Below, piece by piece: positions 54,171-64,000 of a DNA stretch of 64,000 bases (its first letter is position 1; each line of letters starts with the position of its first letter). The translations under genes were made by a program, and so were the position numbers. The stretch is from the NCBI RefSeq assembly GCF_031755915.1, contig NC_083390.1, positions 14,787,001 through 14,851,000 on the forward strand, in the 5' to 3' direction. Below the pieces are notes generated by a model that was given only the letters and a program-made list of their open reading frames with translations, ran no database searches and had not been told where the DNA came from. Source of the stretch: Ziziphus jujuba. Lineage: Eukaryota > Streptophyta > Magnoliopsida > Rosales > Rhamnaceae.

Positions 54171-54593
54171 TCCACTACATTGAAACCCTAGAATAGAAGA
54201 AAAATAGAATTTTTTTAGTAGTAGCTCCGCTAGTAAAGTAAGATAATTTGTTGGATTAAGTGTTTTGGTTAAAGAGGAATAATAATTTTTCCAGCAGAGG
54301 AAGAATTAGAGAAGGATGAGTGAGAAAGGGAAAAGAGGGTTTGTATATCTCTATTTAGTAAATAGTAGGTTATATTCAATTGATTTTGATATTTATATCT
54401 TAGTCTAAATTTGTATTCTTATGGGATTTGTACTCGATTAATTTGTAAGTAAAACTAAACATATATCTTTGCTTCTTCACTGTCGTCTCCTTATTTCTTC
54501 ATTGTAGTGTGGGATTTTGATGGTGGAGTAACATAAACTTTTGAAAACCTTGACTTGGGAATCCTTACCGTATCCTATCCTTTCTTTCCCATG
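54171..54593. other. Unassigned DNA between LINE and Gypsy C
   Basis: About 420 bp, AT-rich, without a recognisable gene or repeat end. It continues after Gypsy C at 60437. Confidence 0.5.
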
Positions 54594-55713
54594 TGATACG
54601 AACCTAGGTCAACCACGCCTAAACCTGTATTAGATTAGCTCGGATCTCAATTAAGTTCAAGTTTTTATGGGAAAACCTTAACCCCTAACCCACCTGTGAC
54701 TAGAAACCTTGGTATGATGAAAACGCCACAATAGTTTATGGAAGCCTTATTGTTAAGTCAAAACTAAAACACTCACTTTCTAATGGTGTTTTATTTGTTC
54801 AACGAGAACAAAGAGAATTTTATTTCACAACTAATTTTCTGAATAATATTGAAGATTGAGTTCTCATTGAAAATAAGCCCTTAAATAGTCTGAGAGTATA
54901 AAACAAAAACCCTAAAATAAACATGCAAAATTCGGCCATAAGGTAAGAAGTATGATGTAGCCGAAATTGATACTTTCCTAAACTAATTAATAAATTTCCT
55001 TATTTTGAATTATGAATTAATTAATTTAAAATTGAAATAATGAAATAATAACTTTCCTAAGTTTATTTTTCCAGCAAATGAATAAATAGAAACAAAATAA
55101 AAGACTAATTTCCTAAAACAAAAAGTCAAAATCAAATTAGGAAACTATTTGACTATCTTTCTAACTAAAATGTCTTTAACCAATATTTGACCAATTTAAG
55201 CTCCAAATCAGCTTCCATATGCCTTTTAGGATTCCAAATAGGATGATCATTGAGTCCCACACGTTGCCCTTGATTGGAACAAAGAGAAAAAGCTAACTCA
55301 GTAAAATACAGTAAAGCTGGCAACAAAATCTAGCAAAACCGGCCACTTTTCCCCTTATGCGCACAAGCCCTTTTTGATTGCTTTTGATTCTCCCTTGGGT
55401 TAATTCCATGACCTCTTATTGATATTCATAGAGTCCATAAATCTGGAACCATTTCTTGCTGCCCGAAGTCCATATTGTACGAAAATAGCTACTGGGGTCT
55501 GTAATGGCTTCCACCACTTAGATGCTAAAAATAGGCTTTGTATGTTCGGGTATGGACAAGCCTTTTTAAGAATTGATAACTTTTTGTACAAAGGCAGTCA
55601 GGTTGTCCTTAAATCTCTTAGCTTAAGCCTTAGTGATCAGCTCAGACTTCATCCATATTGGATCAGCACCCCAGTAGGTAGTTGATTATATGGGTATGGG
55701 TGGATTCTCATTA
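54594..55713 (-). repeat. Gypsy C 3' LTR
   Basis: Plus-strand start TGATACGAACCTAGGTC; the inner end is TTCTCATTA, where family members have CATCA. Followed by the polypurine tract (minus AAGAGGAAGGGAA, 55714-55726). Confidence 0.93.
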
Positions 55714-55744
55714 TTCCCTTCCTCTTGAAAAGGATTTGCCCTCA

Positions 55745-58218
55745 AATCAAAATCCTCACCAACAAAAAATGGAGTTAATTAAGCAACATTAAATGTAGCA
55801 CTAACATTATACTCACCCGATAGGTCAAGTTTGTAAGCATTTTTATTCATATGCTTCAAAGCTTGAAAGGGTAGATCGCCACACTGCATAATCTTTGACT
55901 TTCTTTGCTCGGGAAACCTCTCATTTAAATGTAATCAAATGAAATCTCATGGGTCAAACACTATCACAACAAATCCTAGAAATACCAATTTATCTTTATG
56001 GAAATCACACCTTTTAAAGTTAGCAAATAATCTCTCCCAAATTTTTAAATTTCCACTAATAAAGTTCTCAACAATGCAGATAAAGTTCTATAGAACAAAA
56101 GCATTTTTAAATAAGTATCTTTATAAATCATGACCAGCATAGGTTTCTTATTCAAAATTGGTTTATTAACATCACCAAAGCTAAGATAAAAAATTTTCTT
56201 TTTCTTTTCTTTTCTTTTTTTTCTTTTTCTTTCTCACTCACAGATTCACCTTTTCCACTCCCACTCTCAGGTTTTGATCTCTCTTTCTCTCTCTCGACTT
56301 TCTCTCTGTCTTTCCCTTCAATTTTGAATTTAGGACACTTACCTGGTTGGTCATGTTTGGCTTTGCCCCCTTGGATTGGAGTTGAAGCCGTGGGTGCCAC
56401 ACTAGATCTTGCATTGAGTTTTTCGGTCTCCCTCCTTTGTTTTGTTGTATTTGAAGTTCATTACTAAATACCTCCTTAGGAGTCAATGGTTCTAGCTTGA
56501 CCTTTTTATCTTTAAATCTAAAAAAAATAGCACTCTTTCAACCATAATGTATAGTATCTTTATCAAATTTCCATGGTCTACCTAATAAAATATGTCCGGC
56601 ATGCATAGGCACAACATCATACAAAATAACATCCACATATTTATCAATGCTGAATTTTACTTTGGCTTGTTTGTTTACTTTCATCTCACCACTATCATTA
56701 AGCCATTATAATCTATATGGTTCGTGATGTTTAATGGTTGGTAACCCTAATTTATCAATTACCAAATTACTAATTACATTGGCACAACGCCCACTATCGA
56801 CCATCATACTACAAATGTTATCTTGAATTTCACATCGGATGTGGAAGATGTTCTCTCTTAGAATTTGGTCCTCAACTTTGTACATAGTTAGAACCCTCCT
56901 TGCCATCAAACTCAATTCAGCCCTAGATGCTTTGAGTGTTTCGGATTCATCATGCCCTTCAACTCCAACTTCTTCATGATCAAATTTGGCTTCTTCTTCA
57001 CTTTCTTGACTTTTGGATTCTAACTCACCATTACCTTTCAACACCATGATTCTCCTATTCGGACAGCTAGCTATGTGTCCTTGTCCCTGGCATTTAAAAC
57101 GCACAATATCACGAGTTCTAGAAGGTTTAGGATCAGATTTACCTTCATTCCATGGTGTTTGGACAGATTCAATTTTAGCCTCCCTTTTTGGCCAATTGGT
57201 GCTTTCATCACCTAGCTTCAGTTTTGGCTTGTAATCATATATGGGATTGCTTCTCCAAACACTTGGATTTGACCCCCACTGTTTGATACTCCTCCAAATC
57301 GTATACTTGTGCCCTTCCTCTTGAATTGATTCTTAAGTTTGATAGCCACATGCAACATCTCTTCCAATTCAACATATTGTTGCAATTCCAATCGATTAGC
57401 TATCTCACGGTTCAACCTACCAAGAAACCATGCCATGGTTGCTTCTCATTCTTTATTCATGCTCAATCTCATCATGAGCATCTCCATATCCTTGTAATAA
57501 TCCTCCATGGACCTACTACCTTTTGATAATGATTAGAGTCTTTGAAATAGCAACCTATAGTAATGAGTTTGTACAAATTGCTTCCTCATGGCCCCTTTCA
57601 TTTTTCACCAAGTAGCAATCAATTCATCACCTACTCTTCTTCGGATATTTTACTCATTTATCCATCATTGGAGTGCATAATGTCCAAATTCCATTGCTAC
57701 CACTTTTACCGTCTTAGTCTCCGAATAGTTATGACAATCGAATATGATCTCCATTCGCTCCTGCCAGTCTAGGTAAGCCTCTGGATCACTTTTTCCCATG
57801 AAAGGTAGTGTATGTTGACCTTAATATTTCCAAGATCATCATCCTCATTTCTTGATGGTCTCCCACGAATTGGTCTTCCTTGGTAAACAAAAATATCTGC
57901 TACTCCTTCAAAATCATCTCCAAATTTACCTTTCCCTAATTCTTCTCTAAGTCGACCACGGCCTCCTCGTCCTCAACCTCGGCCACCATGTGCATCTAAC
58001 CTTAGATTCGGCCCACATTGTGGTGTTTCTAACCTTTCCATCCTTTGATTTAGGTGATCAAAACGAGCATTCATCCGTTGTAATTGCTCCATGACCGCCA
58101 TCATGTCTGTGTGCTCATCTCCGCTTCCCGTTGCTCTTGAATCACCTTTGAATCTTACTGATTCTTCTTCATTAATTCTTAATGAGCCATCCACTCTCCT
58201 CATTCTTGAATCTGCCAT
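55745..58218 (-). pseudogene. Gypsy C gag-protease mosaic, broken
   Basis: Starts MADSRMRRVDGSLRINEEESV at 58218, then the coiled-coil stretch MEQLQRMNARFDHLNQRM. Gag core pieces at 57218-57760 (LNREIANRLELQQYVELEEMLHVAIKL). Nucleocapsid at about 57090 (FKCQGQGHIASCP, first Cys now Arg). Protease at about 56800 (MMVDSGRCANVISNLVIDKLGL). A Lys/Glu-rich linker at 56160-56480. Then the same shuffled tail as Gypsy B (integrase scrap, RT scrap ending near 55975, integrase C-terminus at 55800-55930). Only one linker module is present, against two in B. Several frameshifts and stops. Confidence 0.9.
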
Positions 58219-59314
58219 GTTAGTAAAAATATTGAAAAAATAAAATAAATCCTAAACAAATTCACTCCCTCATTGTTTCACTCAAACAAGGTCTCGGCAT
58301 TCGTGTTTGCATACTAGTTTCGGCTTTTAACCCTCTTTTAAGCTCACACTCTCTTATGGTTTTCCACTCAAAGAATTAACTCAAAGTTCTAATTAAAATA
58401 CACTTAAACAGCAATTGATCACAAGTGTACGTTAATTTAAACTTATCAACAAAACAGCAACTCAATCAAACAAATATCGAGTGGAATAAAAATACCTATT
58501 CTCGGCTTTTCTAAGCAAAACAAAGTAAATCAATAAACAAATTTTGGGAATGAATTAAAAGCTGACCAGAATATTAATAAACCAATAATTCAAGGATAAA
58601 ATTAAGAAAAGAGATTCAAACAATGTTGTTCTTGTAATTTAAGTTTTTATGTCAAATCCTTTACCAATTTTAATCAAAATAATCTTAGCACTCAAAATTC
58701 AAATATCCAGCAGAAAGATTGAATTTCCAGCAACTCCAAATATTGAATAAATAAGCAACAATTCAGCATATCCAACAAATTTCCAGCAAACAAATTCAAA
58801 TTCAAAATTCAACAAAAATCGGACTTCTAAATTTTTTTATTTTTTATTTTTAATCTTCGGCTCTTCTTCTCCTTTTTTTTTTTTTTTTACTCACAGAATG
58901 TTCACTCAACTGAGGTAGCACATGAATTAACAACAAAATTGCAATTCCAACAAACCCGTGACCACACAAAAACAAAAACAAATTGTACAATTTTTTTAAA
59001 TTTTATGCAATATGCCTTCAAAACTCTCTTTTTTTTAAATTTTTGAATGTATGAATGAAACTAATTAGGATTAAAACAGAAAATGAAATAACTAAAAAAT
59101 AAACCAAATTAACAAGAACAATGATGAAAAACAATCAACAAACTAGGAAGCAAAAATATGGTAAGACAAGGAAACCTAATTTGACTAGGAAATTTTTTTT
59201 TTTTTAATGTAGAACGTGCATGAACTAAGAATGATCTTAACCTAATGCTAAAATTACATATTAACACCAAAAAAAATAGATTAAATAAGATAGATAAAAC
59301 CTGAACAAAATTTG
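58219..59314 (-). other. Gypsy C untranslated leader
   Basis: About 1.1 kb, same position and style as 27723-28868: homopolymer T and A tracts (58872-58888, 59191-59204 on plus), no coding frame. Confidence 0.75.
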
Positions 59315-59326
59315 GCTCTGATACCA
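59315..59326 (-). other. Gypsy C primer binding site (tRNA-iMet)
   Basis: Minus strand TGGTATCAGAGC, two bases from the LTR. Confidence 0.95.
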
Positions 59327-59328
59327 AA

Positions 59329-60431
59329 TGATACGAACCTAGGTTTACTCGCGCCTAAACCCATATTATACTAACCCGAATCTCAATTAAGTTCAAGTTC
59401 TTATGGGAAAACCTTAACCCCTAACTAACCTTTGATTATAAACCTTGGTATAATGAAGACACCACAATAGGTTGTGGAAGCCCTATTGATAAATCAAAAC
59501 TAAAACACTCACTCTCTAATAGTGTTTTAGGTGTTCAAAGAGAACAAAAAAAAATCTATCTCACAATTAATTTTCTGAATATTAATGAAGATAGATTTCT
59601 CATTGAAAATAAGCACTTAAATAGGCTAAGAGTACAAAACAAAAATCCTAAAACAAACATGAAAAATTCGACCATAAGGTAAGAAGTATGGTGTGGCCGA
59701 AATTGATACTTTCCTAAACTAATTAATTAATTTCCTTATTTTGAATTATGAATTAATTAATTTACAATTGAAATAATGAAATAATAACTCTCCTAGGTTT
59801 ATTTTTCTAGAAAAAAAATAAATAGAAACCAAATAGAAGACTAATTTCCTAAAATAAAAAGTCAAAATCAAATTAGGACACTATTTGACTATCTTTCTAA
59901 CTAAGCTCTCTTTGACCAATCTTTGACCAGTTTAAGCTCCAAATCAGCCTCCATATGCCTTATAGGATGCCAAATAGGATGATCATTGAGTTCCACACGT
60001 TTCCCTTAATTGGAACAAAGAGAAAATGCCAACTCAGCAAAATATAGTAAAGCCAGCAACAAATTCCCCTTATGCAAACAACCCTTTTTTGATTGCTTTT
60101 GATTCTGCCTTGGATTGATTCCATGACCTCTTATTGATATTCATAGAATCCATAAAGTGTTTAAACCATTTCTTACTGCCCGAAGTCCATATTTGCACGA
60201 AAACAATTACCCGGATCTATAACGGCTTCCACCACTTGGATGCTTAAAACAGGCTTTGTATGTGTGGGTATGGACAAACCCTTTTAAGAATTGATAACTT
60301 CTTATACAAAGGCAGCCAGGTTTTACTTAAATCTCTTAGCTTGAGCCCTAATGATCTGTCCAGACTTCATCTGTATTAGATTAACACCCTAGCGGGTAGT
60401 TGGTTGTACGGGTATGGGCAGATTCTCATCA
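59329..60431 (-). repeat. Gypsy C 5' LTR
   Basis: 1103 bp, plus-strand ends TGATACGAACCTAGG...GATTCTCATCA, followed by the CCATG duplication. Confidence 0.95.
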
Positions 60432-60436
60432 CCATG

Positions 60437-61067
60437 GATGGAGACATAGGCGTAGATGGGATATATAAACTAGCATTGGGGTAGGAAGTGGGCTAGGTCA
60501 CCTCACCCTCACCCGCCCCATTGCCTTCCCTATACTTTGACTATGGTTGTCAAAAAACCAATGTTTTAGGAGTAGTTACGCCTCTGGTTAGGTGCAAGAA
60601 GTTTATACCTTTAATTTTAGGGATAATTAAGAAAATGTACGTATTAGTTTAAAACTATTGCATGATCACCATTCCAGTATTTTTTTTTTAAGGCTCCAAA
60701 TTAATGAAAAGACATAAACACCGTTATTAATTAAAAAAAAGCCAATTATTTGTTATTTGTTTTTATTGTTTGTCTACAGACTTCTTTATCTTTTGTCCAA
60801 TAAAAAAAAAAAAAAAACTTTCCCTATATCTTTGGTTTGGGTATAGTCACTCAATGATGTAGTGTTCACCCAGTTCTTATGCAACTAGAAATTTGTATCA
60901 CAGTGTGCCCTTGTTGCCACAACCAAATAAATTGTTCTTTGCCATTACCGAAAAACAAGAAACTATTTATATGAAATGGTTTTTGCATGTTAAGTAGTTG
61001 GGTTTTTAACATTTTGCTATAGTTTTATTAATTTCCAATTATATGATGAATTTAATTTATTTATTTA
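60437..61067. other. Unassigned DNA between Gypsy C and unit F copy 2
   Basis: About 630 bp continuing the pre-insertion sequence of 54171-54593. Two A-runs and no recognisable gene or element ends. Confidence 0.5.
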
Positions 61068-61519
61068 TATCATGACCCATTCAGGATCTCTTCTCGAAAC
61101 CCTAGATTAGTCCTGATCCCAGGGAAAACCCTACCGGACCGTTCTATAGAAAATCTGACAGCATCTCCCCTAAGGATAGAGTATTATCTCAAAAATTATC
61201 TGCACGAAAATACACTTCTATATAGTGTTACCCTATCCCTCCCACCTTACTACAAATAATTCCATAAGCTTTCAGAACTTCGATAATAAAAGTAAAGATA
61301 TGATATCTATGTAGATAGGAGAAATAACTAAATAACGACACAAATAGCATTTTTATTTTACGTCTGCCCTTACCACCCACTTAGTGCCATACATTTCAAA
61401 TATATTTTAATATCGTTTTACAAATATACCAATTTGTAATATAGGAAGAAGGGTACCAAAACAACTACCATATTAACAATAATAATAGTAATCATTTTAA
61501 TGATAATAATAATAATATA

Positions 61520-61683
61520 ACTTGTCTATGGGCTACCATATAACCATACATGCCTGAATGCTATCATACTTACCCAAAGGTTATCACTTGCCCAGAGGCT
61601 ATCACATAATCACACATACCCAAGGGCTATTTCACATGCCCAAAGGCTACCATTTGCCCAAGGGCTATTACACTTGCCCAAAG
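61520..61683. repeat. Minisatellite in unit F copy 2
   Basis: About eight imperfect units of TTGCCCAAGGGCTATCACA type, counterpart of 40080-40214. Confidence 0.85.
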
Positions 61684-61689
61684 ATACCG

Positions 61690-62265
61690 TATGGTAATAA
61701 TGATAATAATAATTAAAATAACAGTAAAAATAATAATGATAAATAATAATAACAAATACAAAAATAATAATAATAATGATAATGATAATGACAATGATAA
61801 TAATAATGAGAATAATAATAATAAAATAATAAATAATAATAATGATAATAACAATAATAATAACAATTACAATAATCTCAATAATTATAATAATAACTAC
61901 GATAATAATTGACAACAATTTTAATGATAAATACCACTGATAACAAAGATAGTGGCAACAATAGTTATAATAATGATAATAATAAAAATAATTATAATAT
62001 TAACAATAATAATCAATGAAAGTAACAATAAAAAAATAATCATAGTAAATAATAATAATAAATACAATAACAATGATAATAAAAACAATAACCATATTAA
62101 TGATAATGATGATAATAGTAGTAATAATGATAATAATAACAATAATAACCATTAATAATGATAATAATAAAAATAATTAATAAATATATAAGTAAATAAT
62201 AATAACAATAATATTAATAATAGTAATAAAAATAAGGCATATAAAAATAATATTAGGAAATCAAA
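61690..62265. repeat. AAT-rich microsatellite in unit F copy 2
   Basis: About 575 bp of AAT/AAC/GAT triplets; longer than in copy 1 (about 430 bp). Confidence 0.9.
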
Positions 62266-64000
62266 TAATGAATAGATAAGGTAACATAAGATAAAACAAT
62301 ACTTCAAAATTCATAAATATATTACGAAATACGCACACTCGTATCAGAGGTACATACAATACCATTTAACATACTATGTGATCCATAATTCCAATACAAA
62401 TCGGGGGTGGTTGCCGGCACTCTGCTACCAATACAAATCAAGAGTAGTTGTACATATTGGCCGTCCAATCTTTTGGATTTGCAGGCAATATAGTTACAAG
62501 GCTAGCTCTTCATGGACCCCATTGGATCATCGTCCCAGTGCGATATGGTGTATACAAACATAATATGATATACCATATATATATATATATATATATATAA
62601 AGATACTTGATGCACCATACTATATACCAGTAGTACTAGACAGTGCCCAGCATCCTGAGTACAACCTGATGGGGAGGTTAAAGAGAGAAACCTACGATCA
62701 GTCATCTTAGTGTCCCAACGGTGCCGATTGCTCATAATATGCCATTGCTAAACATCTGATCGTGAGGGCGGCTGATATTTACTATGCATTATATTTGCCA
62801 TATCTCATACCCATAGTTCTCACAAGATGGCCATATATGTATGTACACAAATCTATAATGACAGTCATCCTATGGCCAAAAGAAAGACAGCTGGGCTAAC
62901 TCTGCATTATACCTATCTACGCTCACAGGAATGATCCTGAATATAACTTGCGTACTAATCCATGATAGCCACCTGGGCCAAAGAGGGGGGCGGCTAATGC
63001 TCCTTGTGTAATATATTTGTTAGCCCATAGGTTCATGACACCCACATGATAGCCCTAATAAACAACTATTTACAGGACGGTCCTACAAACTTGCACACTA
63101 TTATACAATACATAACACAAATATTGTATTGTGCATCTAAAAACTACAAAATTTTATAATATTATAAAATATCAAATTTTGATAAAATATAATCAAATTT
63201 GTGCACTTTTACCAAATCCATAAAATCTCTTATTCTCTTTTAATCCATCACAACAAATCCATTAATTTAATTATATCAAATTCTATCACCATAAACCAAA
63301 TCCATGAATGAACAAATAATTAAATGCATAAATATATTTTTGTATCATAATAATTTAATATAATTATTTTCTCAAACCTTCAAATCAATTTATACCAATA
63401 TATCATTAAGACCACATACAATTTCACATATAATTAAATATATAAGGATACATTTTATTATATGTCATAACCTCAACAGTAAATTTAACAATAATTTAAC
63501 AGCAATTTAAAACTATAGTCCCTAAATTTCAAAAATATTATTTCAATGTCATACTTATTTAATTCAACACAAATTTGACATCACAATTTTAAATAACAAT
63601 TTCTTTAAGCATTAATCAGATAAATTTTTCAAATTTCCACATTTAATATAATATTTTATTTAAAAATGGCATCTTTTTAAATACTCTACCAAAATTTCCA
63701 AACAAGGTACCAATAGAAAACTAAAAGGATAAGGAACACATCACTAAACTTCATTGGCCACAATTTCACTGGTAGTGGCTTAAAAATGGCCGGAAAGTTT
63801 TGGCCAAACTTATCCTCCATATATCTCCCAAACCGTTCACAATTTGGACGAATGGAGGTAATTTTTGAGATTAGAGGGTTCAAAATCAGACGGAAGGGCA
63901 TGAATTTGGACTGGATCTATCGGAAAATGACGAAATCATTGAAAAATGATTTGCCACCACCGCCAGCTTCGCCGGTTGGCCAACTGCCAAATTTGGTGTC

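Larger units (their letters stand above)
54594..60431 (-). mobile_element. Gypsy C: older relative of Gypsy B (gag-protease element)
   Basis: 5838 bp with perfect target duplication CCATG (54589-54593 and 60432-60436). LTRs of 1120 and 1103 bp have diverged visibly (roughly a tenth of positions, by eye), so it is much older than Gypsy B. Same plan: LTR, PBS, long leader, gag, protease, linker, then scrambled integrase and RT scraps, PPT, LTR. RT, RNase H and integrase cores are absent. That two members of different age share the same reduced interior shows it is a lineage and not a one-off deletion. Confidence 0.94.
61068..64000 (-). mobile_element. Unit F copy 2, cut by the window end
   Basis: Starts TATCATGACCCATTCAGGATC, matching the start of copy 1 (TATCAAGACCCATTAAGGATC), and remains homologous with indels to the end of the window, which corresponds to roughly 43700 in copy 1. 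It carries the same minisatellite (61520-61683), AAT-rich microsatellite (61690-62265) and triplicated module (about 62760-63070). Apparent ORFs in the microsatellite are low-complexity artefacts. Whether this is a solo LTR or part of a full element cannot be seen here. Confidence 0.8.

Overview
This is nuclear DNA from a flowering plant, almost certainly a eudicot. It is AT-rich and full of plant Ty1/copia and Ty3/gypsy LTR retrotransposons primed by initiator tRNA-Met, with a plant-type L1 LINE carrying an RNase H domain. I find no host protein-coding gene, no rRNA and no functional tRNA gene. About 95% of the window is transposable elements nested several levels deep. The names below (Copia-1, Gypsy A and so on) are local labels.

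Layout. 1-2449: AT-rich DNA without a recognisable gene. 2450-18760: an old copia element (Copia-2), recognisable in three pieces (2450-2672, 8869-10054, 18408-18760). It is split by a nearly intact Copia-1 (2673-8863, TSD CAAAC) and by Gypsy A (10055-18407). Gypsy A itself carries an inverted solo LTR in its RNase H region (14784-15899, TSD TTGTG). 18761-23696: decayed long-LTR gypsy family E. 23697-30031: Gypsy B, a very young minus-strand element (TSD AAATC) with a long gag-protease reading frame and almost no pol. 30140-44930: old minus-strand chromovirus-like Gypsy D with LTRs of about 2.7 kb. It is interrupted by a Copia-1 solo LTR (33234-34252, TSD TAATA) and by a 4.8 kb non-coding unit F (39663-44469, TSD GATAT). 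44931-49830: a second family E copy. 49955-54170: minus-strand L1 LINE remnant holding two solo LTRs (50274-51263; 51954-53072, TSD ATTGG). 54594-60431: Gypsy C (TSD CCATG), an older relative of B. 61068-64000: second copy of unit F, running off the window.

How the parts relate. Gypsy A, B, C and three solo LTRs form one family; their LTRs run TGATGAGAA...TTCGTATCA, or TGATACGAA...TTCTCATCA when inverted. A keeps reverse transcriptase, RNase H and integrase but has lost protease. B and C keep gag and protease, but their pol is reduced to short shuffled scraps. B therefore looks like a non-autonomous gag-protease element of the TR-GAG kind that must be mobilised in trans. Its LTRs differ at only about 4 of 1149 positions by eye, so it moved recently. 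Families D, E and F have long LTRs starting TGTAAY and share a conserved module of about 80 bp.

The window is best read as a record of layered insertion and LTR-LTR recombination (four confirmed or near-confirmed solo LTRs of about 1 kb with TSDs, plus a possible giant one). The least ordinary items are the mosaic ORF of Gypsy B, the 23-bp templated duplication that breaks Copia-1 pol, the giant unit F, the shared LTR module, and a miRNA-like hairpin at 46620-46724.
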